A DNA stretch of 9,582 bases, taken from positions 1-9,582 of the forward strand of contig WQUE01000268.1 of assembly GCA_009785885.1 (NCBI GenBank), written 5' to 3'. The notes beneath the pieces were generated by a model, which saw nothing but the letters and a program-made list of their open reading frames with translations, was not told where the DNA came from and ran no database searches. Position 1 is the first letter of the stretch. Each line of letters begins with the position of its first letter. A program made the position numbers and the translations under genes. Positions 5,415 through 9,582 of this stretch are shown here, in pieces. The DNA is from Actinomycetes bacterium. Lineage in GTDB: Bacteria; Actinomycetota; Actinomycetes; Propionibacteriales; Propionibacteriaceae.

Positions 5415-6860
5415 GTGCCCAGCACTGTGGAGAAGCTCAGCCCGACGCGGGCGAAGCTCGTGATCGAGTTGCCGTTCGAGGATCTGCAGCCTGCGATCGA
5501 TGCGGCGTACGGCGAGATCGCCCGTCAGGTGAACATCCCGGGGTTCCGGCGCGGGCACGTGCCGCCGCGGCTGATCGACCAGCGGTACGGCCGTGGCGCG
5601 GTGCTTCAGGAGGCGATCAACGACGTGCTGCCGACGGCGTACACCGCGGCGCTGTCCGAGAACGGCCTCACCCCGCTGGGACGTCCCGACATCGACGTGA
5701 CCAAGCTGGAGGACGGGCAGACGGTCGAGTTCACCGCGGAGGTGGACGTGCGTCCCGAGTTCACCCTGCCGGACGTGTCGAAGGTGACGGTGACCGTCCC
5801 GGTCGCCCGTGTGGGCGACGACGAGGTCGACGAGCGTGTGCAGCGGCTGCGCCAGCGGTTCGCGACGTATACGGACCTGGACCGGCCGGCGGAGGCCGGC
5901 GATGTGGTGGTGCTCGACCTGGAGGCTCGCCAGAACGGGGAACTGCTCGCGGATTCCACCGCGGAGGGCATGGCGTACCGCCTCGGGGAGGGTGGCCTGG
6001 TCGAGGGGCTCGACGAAGCCGCGACGGGCTTGCGGGCCGGCGAGTCGGCGACGTTCGCCGCCGTGCTGATCGGCGGCCCCCACAAGGACGAGTCCGCCGA
6101 CGTGACGGTGACGGTGCAGAAGGTGCAGGCCCAGGAGTTGCCCGCAGTGGACGACGAGTTCGCCCAGATGGTCAGCGAGTACGACACATCCGAGGAGATG
6201 CTCGCCGGGCTGCGGGAGAGCCTGGAGCGCATGGCGCGGCTGGATCAGGCGAACAAGGCCCGGGATGCGGCCCTGGATGCCGTGATCGCCCAGACCGAGT
6301 TCGAGTTGCCCGAGAAGCTGGTCGACGACGAGGTGACCGCCCGCAAGCAGCAGGTCACCGATCAGTTGGCCCAGGCCGGCCTGACCGTGGACGACTATCT
6401 GGCGGCTAACCCGCAGGAGGGCATTGCCGACGCGGACGGGTTCCTCGCCGAAATCGCCACCCAGGCCAAGCACGCGTTGCGCGCGCAGATCATCCTGGAC
6501 AAGCTCGCCGAGGATCTCCAGGTGCGTGTCACGCAGGAGGACCTGTCGCAGCTCATCATGCAGAAGGCGATGGCGAACAACACGACACCCGAGGAGGAAG
6601 CCCAGCACATGATGGACCACGACCACACCCTGGAGTGGATGGGCGAGGTCCGCCGTGGCAAGGCGCTCGGGGCGCTGGTGTCGCGGGTGAAGGTGACCGA
6701 CACGGACGGCGCGGTCGTCGACGTGAGCCGTCTGCGCGGCGACGGCACGCTGGCCGATCCCACGCCGGACGCGCAGGCGCCGGTGACGACGACGATCGAG
6801 TGGAACGCCACCGAGTCGAAGGCCAAGGACAAAGACGAGGCCGCTGACCCGGTGGAGTGA
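5415..6860 (+). CDS. tig: Trigger factor, ribosome-associated chaperone
   Basis: Trigger factor (481 residues) binds near the ribosomal exit tunnel and shields nascent chains. It also has a peptidyl-prolyl isomerase domain. The N-terminal ribosome-binding domain carries the signature GFRRGHVP (43-50), matching GFRxGxxP. An FKBP-type domain spans about 155-245, from AGDVVVLDLE through the GLVEGLDEA segment. The helical C-terminal chaperone arms cover about 246-430. An acidic, low-complexity tail (about 440-481, ending in KDKDEAADPVE) is typical of actinobacterial homologues. GTG at 5415 is chosen because GGGGGAG (5403-5409) lies five bases upstream and the protein then begins VPSTVEKLSPTRAKL, the usual N-terminus. 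An in-frame ATG at 5390 is less likely. In relatives tig precedes clpP genes, but here the downstream neighbour is a convergent rhodanese gene only six bases away. Confidence 0.96.
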   Translation: MPSTVEKLSPTRAKLVIELPFEDLQPAIDAAYGEIARQVNIPGFRRGHVPPRLIDQRYGRGAVLQEAINDVLPTAYTAALSENGLTPLGRPDIDVTKLEDGQTVEFTAEVDVRPEFTLPDVSKVTVTVPVARVGDDEVDERVQRLRQRFATYTDLDRPAEAGDVVVLDLEARQNGELLADSTAEGMAYRLGEGGLVEGLDEAATGLRAGESATFAAVLIGGPHKDESADVTVTVQKVQAQELPAVDDEFAQMVSEYDTSEEMLAGLRESLERMARLDQANKARDAALDAVIAQTEFELPEKLVDDEVTARKQQVTDQLAQAGLTVDDYLAANPQEGIADADGFLAEIATQAKHALRAQIILDKLAEDLQVRVTQEDLSQLIMQKAMANNTTPEEEAQHMMDHDHTLEWMGEVRRGKALGALVSRVKVTDTDGAVVDVSRLRGDGTLADPTPDAQAPVTTTIEWNATESKAKDKDEAADPVE

Positions 6861-6869
6861 GCCGGCTCA
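6858..6869. other. 12-base palindrome formed by two convergent stop codons
   Basis: TGAGCCGGCTCA reads the same on both strands. Its ends are the TGA stop codons of tig (+) and of the rhodanese gene (-), so only six bases separate the two genes. The six-bp inverted repeat is short and has no loop as a hairpin, so a terminator role is doubtful. It may be chance. Confidence 0.5.
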
Positions 6870-7136
6870 GCTTTCGACGATGGTGCGCCCGGTTGCCGCG
6901 GCGGCTCCGAGGATGCCGTAGCTGGTCACGTCCGTGAAACCGGCATCGAGCATGCGCCAGCGCGCCTGCCCGGCGCGGCGCCCGCCGCCGCAGTAGACGA
7001 CGTACTCGCCGTCCTTGGGCAGTTCGGCGAGCGAGATCCCGAACGCGGCGGACCGGATGTCGAGGTTCAGCGCACCCTCGATGTGCCGGGCGGCGTACTC
7101 GGCGGGGGAGCGGACGTCGATGACGATGCGACTCAT
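6867..7136 (-). CDS. Single-domain rhodanese-like protein
   Basis: A small 89-residue protein consisting of one rhodanese fold, the size of stand-alone GlpE/PspE-type sulfurtransferases. IDVRSPAEYAARHIEGALNL (6-25) is the usual N-terminal rhodanese block with the D-R-E pattern. The active-site loop is YCGGGRRAG (48-56) with Cys49 as the presumed persulfide-carrying residue and Arg54 at the C-x4-R position, so it is probably active. The sulfur donor and acceptor are unknown. It is the second gene of a minus-strand pair, starting 18 bases after the stop of the YjjU-like patatin gene, so it is probably co-transcribed with it. No clear ribosome binding site precedes the ATG. TACGAT lies six bases before the start and might be a -10 box for a leaderless transcript. 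Confidence 0.88.
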   Translation of the reverse strand: MSRIVIDVRSPAEYAARHIEGALNLDIRSAAFGISLAELPKDGEYVVYCGGGRRAGQARWRMLDAGFTDVTSYGILGAAAATGRTIVES

Positions 7137-7154
7137 GGGTCCATCGTAGGGCGG

Positions 7155-8045
7155 CTACAGCCCGAGGAAGTCACGCCAGCGCGGCAGCTCCCGGCGGACC
7201 TGGGCCAGCCCGGCGGCGTAGCTCGCGCGCAGGGCCGCGACATCGCGGGTGTGGTTGTGGACGGCCATGTGCGTGGGCGCGAAGACCAGCGCCTTGCCGT
7301 CGCGCTCCAGGTCGAAGATCTGCTCGCGCAGTGGGTTGTAGGTGCGCCAGCGGTGGATCATCGCCTCAGCCACGGCCGGATGGCGCCGCCACCAGGCGCG
7401 GAAGAACGGCGCCAGGCGGTAGGACCCCATCGTGTAGTCGCGTGGGCGCGTCAGGACGACGACGTATCGCTCGAAGCCCTCGTCGATCGCGGGGGCCAAG
7501 GGGATGCCAGCCGTCGGCCCGAGGGCGCCGTCCACGTACAGCTCGTCGTCGATGAGCGTCGGTGGCATCGCGATGGGCATCGTGCTGGACGCCCGGACGC
7601 GCTTCATCAGGTCCCCGAGGGTGGGCGTGTCGTCCTTCGTGAACCACACCTGCGCGCCGTCGCGGCACCGAAACGCGCCGAGCCGCATCCGTGCCGGGTT
7701 GGCCGTGAACGCAGCGAAGTCGAACGGCAGCGCCTCGGCCGGCCCGCCCGTGTGCTCGTAGATGTACTCGGCAGCGAACAAGCCCTTGCCGCGCAGAAAC
7801 GTGCCCCAGCCCCCCATGCGCGGGTCGGCGGCGAAGTCGGTGAAGGACGCCCGCGCGCGCGAAACGTCACGGGACAGGTAGTTGACGGTGTTGCTGGATC
7901 CGGCCGAGATGCCCGACACCCAGTCGAAGAACCAGCCCTGCTCGCACAACACCTGCACGACGGGGGCCGTGTAGCTGGCGCGCATGCCGCCGCCCTCGAA
8001 CACGAGCGCCACGTCGTGCACGGTGCTGACAAGCTGGTCTGTCAT
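7155..8045 (-). CDS. Patatin-like phospholipase, YjjU type
   Basis: A 296-residue serine acyl hydrolase of the patatin fold. The oxyanion-hole motif is EGGGMR (17-22). The nucleophile elbow is GISAG (45-49) with Ser47. The dyad partner is Asp172 in VDGALG. The block with RASSTMPIAMPP before the DG motif and the GGG-x-R N-terminus resemble the YjjU/COG4667 branch rather than RssA. The family hydrolyses acyl esters of membrane lipids, but the substrate of this protein is unknown. No signal peptide or membrane helix is seen, so it is probably cytoplasmic. The ATG at 8045 has GGAGGC six bases upstream. It forms a likely operon with the downstream rhodanese gene and is divergent from a second patatin 77 bases away. 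Confidence 0.88.
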   Translation of the reverse strand: MTDQLVSTVHDVALVFEGGGMRASYTAPVVQVLCEQGWFFDWVSGISAGSSNTVNYLSRDVSRARASFTDFAADPRMGGWGTFLRGKGLFAAEYIYEHTGGPAEALPFDFAAFTANPARMRLGAFRCRDGAQVWFTKDDTPTLGDLMKRVRASSTMPIAMPPTLIDDELYVDGALGPTAGIPLAPAIDEGFERYVVVLTRPRDYTMGSYRLAPFFRAWWRRHPAVAEAMIHRWRTYNPLREQIFDLERDGKALVFAPTHMAVHNHTRDVAALRASYAAGLAQVRRELPRWRDFLGL

Positions 8046-8122
8046 CGTTTCGCCTCCGGCAGGCCATCCTAAGCCGCCCCGGCGCCATCGGCTAGCCTTG
8101 TTCGCAGGGCGAGGAGGTCGCG
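8046..8122. promoter_or_regulatory. Shared divergent promoter region between two patatin genes
   Basis: These 77 bases hold the start signals of both genes. For the minus-strand gene: TAGGAT as -10 (8071-8066) and GGAGGC as ribosome site (8057-8052). For the plus-strand gene: TAGCCT as -10 (8093-8098) and GAGGAGG as ribosome site (8111-8117), five bases before the ATG. Good -35 boxes are not seen. The two -10 boxes are about 22 bases apart and back to back, so the core promoters must overlap and polymerase binding to one should hinder the other. Confidence 0.5.
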
Positions 8123-8971
8123 ATGCGGGTGGGACTGGTGCTCGGCTCGGGCGGTGCCCGGGGGCTGGCGCACATCGGCGTGGTGGACGAGTTGCGGGCG
8201 CGCGGGCATTCCGTGACTGCGATCGCCGGATCGTCCATGGGTGCGCTCGTCGGCGGCGTCGTCGCCACCGGCAAGTGCGAGGATTTCAAGGGCTTCATGC
8301 TCGGGGTGACACGGTCCGATGTGGTGCGTCACCTGGATCCGATGGTGCGTGCGCCCGGCCTGCTGCGCGGACGGCGCATGATCGAGGCGGTGCGGGACGT
8401 GATCGGTGACCCACGCATCGAGGACTGCGCCATCCCGTTCACGGCGGTGGCCTCCGACCTGGTGAACCGGCGCGAGATCTGGCTGACATCCGGCTCGATG
8501 CTGATGGCGATCCGGGCCTCCATCGCGATCCCGGTGATGTTCACCCCGATCATGGTCGGGGGACGCCTGCTGGCCGACGGTGGCGTGCTCGACCCGCTGC
8601 CCGTCGACGCGCTGGCCGGGCGGGAGTTCGACGTGAGCGTCGGCGTGTCCCTGTTCGGACGACTCGGCAGGCCGGTGATCGAACCTTTCGAGGCGGGCGA
8701 GGCCGACGAGACGGGCCGCGCCCACGAGGAGATGGCTGCCGGCGGCTGGGAGCGGCTTCCGTCCGGGTTCGACCTCTCGAAGGCCGGGCTGCTCGCCCTT
8801 GAGGTGATGGAGGCGGAGATCCAGCGGGCCCACCTGGCGACGGCCCGTCCCGACGTGCTCGTGGAGATCCCCGCGGACGCGTCCACGTTCCTGGAGTTCG
8901 ACCAGGCCTCGCGCCTGATCGACCTGGGGCGTAGCCTCGCGGCTGCGGCGTTCGACACGGCCGGCCTGTAG
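8123..8971 (+). CDS. Patatin-like phospholipase, RssA/NTE type
   Basis: A 282-residue patatin-family protein. The N-terminus MRVGLVLGSGGARGLAHIGV holds the oxyanion loop GSGGARG (8-14). The nucleophile elbow is GSSMG (36-40) with Ser38. The dyad Asp152 lies in ADGGVLDPLPVD. The GGARG-x-AHIGV and DGG-x-x-(D/N)P(L/V)P patterns are those of the bacterial RssA/YlbK branch related to neuropathy-target-esterase domains. It likely cleaves acyl ester bonds of lipids, but no substrate is indicated. There is no signal peptide or transmembrane helix. ATG at 8123 is supported by GAGGAGG five bases upstream. A further gene starts 15 bases after its stop on the same strand and is probably co-transcribed. 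It is from a different sub-branch than the divergent patatin, so the two are not a recent duplication. Confidence 0.9.
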   Translation: MRVGLVLGSGGARGLAHIGVVDELRARGHSVTAIAGSSMGALVGGVVATGKCEDFKGFMLGVTRSDVVRHLDPMVRAPGLLRGRRMIEAVRDVIGDPRIEDCAIPFTAVASDLVNRREIWLTSGSMLMAIRASIAIPVMFTPIMVGGRLLADGGVLDPLPVDALAGREFDVSVGVSLFGRLGRPVIEPFEAGEADETGRAHEEMAAGGWERLPSGFDLSKAGLLALEVMEAEIQRAHLATARPDVLVEIPADASTFLEFDQASRLIDLGRSLAAAAFDTAGL

Positions 8972-8986
8972 CGGGGAAGGCCGACG

Positions 8987-9582
8987 ATGACGGACGACAC
9001 CCCCCTGTACCCTCCCGGGTCCGCACCGGCCCGGACCGAAAGTGTGGGGCCGGCCCATCTCGTTTTGTCGGAGTCACGGTGGCGGGCCGTGGAGCCACGC
9101 ATCGCGCCAGGCGTGCTGCGGCGCTGGCTCAGCGGAACCACGACGGGCGAGGGTGACCTGTGGGAGGAGTGGCTGCCGCGCATCCTGTGGCGGGGCGAGC
9201 CCGGTGCCGCGGTCGTCATCCACACGGAACCCCTGGTCGTGGCCGCCTACAGTCCCGTGTTCGACACGTGCGTCCTGCTCGACGCGCCGCCCGCGCTGGC
9301 CGATCCGGGACGGCGCCTCCTGTTCGGCACGCAGATGCTGGCCGTGACCGTCCACCTGCCCGGGCCCGTCCTGGTCGGCGATCTGCATCCGGGGCCGATG
9401 GCGCACGCGCCGGTGGTCGGCCGTCCGGAACGGCTGCCGGGCGGCTGGGCGAACATGCTGCCGGTCCTGGTCGACCTCGTGTGCCGGCCGCACGACGAGG
9501 TCGCCGTGCAGAAACGTTCCGCCGTGCCCGCGTGGCAGTGGTCGCGCGCCGAGGAGCGTGGACGCGCCGAACTGGCCGCCAA
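8987..9582 (+). CDS. Unrecognised protein downstream of the RssA-like patatin (3' end missing)
   Basis: An open frame from ATG at 8987 continues to the window edge, 198 complete codons. The start is supported by GGGGAAGG (8973-8980) six bases upstream, and it follows the patatin stop by 15 bases. I do not recognise the family. The protein begins with a Pro/Ser-rich stretch (about 1-20). A Trp-rich region follows, with WRAVEPRIAPGVLRRWLSG at about 32-50 and WEEWLPRILWRGEPG at about 59-73. After that come several short hydrophobic strands (AAVVIHTEPLVVAAY, MLAVTVHLPGPVLVGDL) that suggest an alpha/beta cytoplasmic protein. No signal peptide, transmembrane helix or catalytic motif is seen. Codon third positions are GC-rich like the neighbouring genes, which supports real coding. 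Confidence 0.75.
   Translation, partial: MTDDTPLYPPGSAPARTESVGPAHLVLSESRWRAVEPRIAPGVLRRWLSGTTTGEGDLWEEWLPRILWRGEPGAAVVIHTEPLVVAAYSPVFDTCVLLDAPPALADPGRRLLFGTQMLAVTVHLPGPVLVGDLHPGPMAHAPVVGRPERLPGGWANMLPVLVDLVCRPHDEVAVQKRSAVPAWQWSRAEERGRAELAA

Noticed and set aside
5322..6626. Long minus-strand open frame opposite tig.
   Set aside because: Low-complexity His/Arg/Leu-rich translation antisense to trigger factor, whose signature motif and length are unambiguous.
7083..9058. Long open frames opposite both patatin genes (7083-8072 plus, 8069-9058 minus).
   Set aside because: Both lie antisense to genes with intact patatin motifs and ribosome sites, and their translations lack any recognisable domain.
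9074..9582. Minus-strand open frames near the right edge.
   Set aside because: The plus-strand frame from 8987 has a ribosome site, operon spacing and GC-rich third positions. The opposite frames are Arg/Pro/Ser-rich shadows.
1..9582. CRISPR array, insertion sequence, toxin-antitoxin pair or defence island.
   Set aside because: No regularly spaced repeats, transposase, integrase or paired small toxin/antitoxin genes are visible. The only direct repeat is the tRNA-Gly 3' end.

Overview
The window is high-GC DNA with GTG starts, tightly packed genes and TAnnnT-type -10 boxes, which suggests an actinobacterium. The order rpiB end, tRNA-Pro, tRNA-Gly, tig resembles the trigger-factor locus of mycobacteria and relatives as I remember it. 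A member of the Propionibacteriales or a neighbouring order is plausible, but the sequence alone does not fix the genus.

Left part (1-1021): the last 40 codons of a RpiB-type ribose-5-phosphate isomerase (+), a tRNA-T-arm-like hairpin behind it, tRNA-Pro(UGG) (-), and a PRPP-dependent phosphoribosyltransferase of the adenine/xanthine salvage type (-).

Centre (1111-5070): a two-gene operon on the minus strand encodes the halves of a heterodimeric ABC exporter. The genes overlap by 8 bases and both products are 654 residues. The nucleotide-binding domains decay in a complementary way. The first subunit has lost Walker A, the Walker B Asp, the Q-loop Gln and the H-loop His but keeps LSGGQ. The second keeps all of those but has LTPAQ as its signature. 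Only one of the two composite ATP sites can be catalytic. A strong -35/-10 pair lies just upstream of the first gene and predicts a nearly leaderless mRNA.

Middle right (5115-6860): tRNA-Gly(UCC), then a leader carrying a decayed second copy of the tRNA-Gly 3' end, then tig (trigger factor, GTG start). The leader contains no TA dinucleotide, so tig may depend on the promoter in front of the tRNA.

Right part (6867-9582): a small rhodanese-domain protein and a YjjU-like patatin phospholipase form a minus-strand pair. A second patatin of the RssA/NTE type is transcribed divergently from a shared 77-base region. It is followed by an unrecognised gene that runs off the window.

I see no mobile-element genes, CRISPR array or clear novel defence system. 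The most notable points are the extreme complementary degeneracy of the ABC pair and the tRNA-Gly 3'-end duplication. The rest looks like ordinary chromosomal housekeeping and accessory content.
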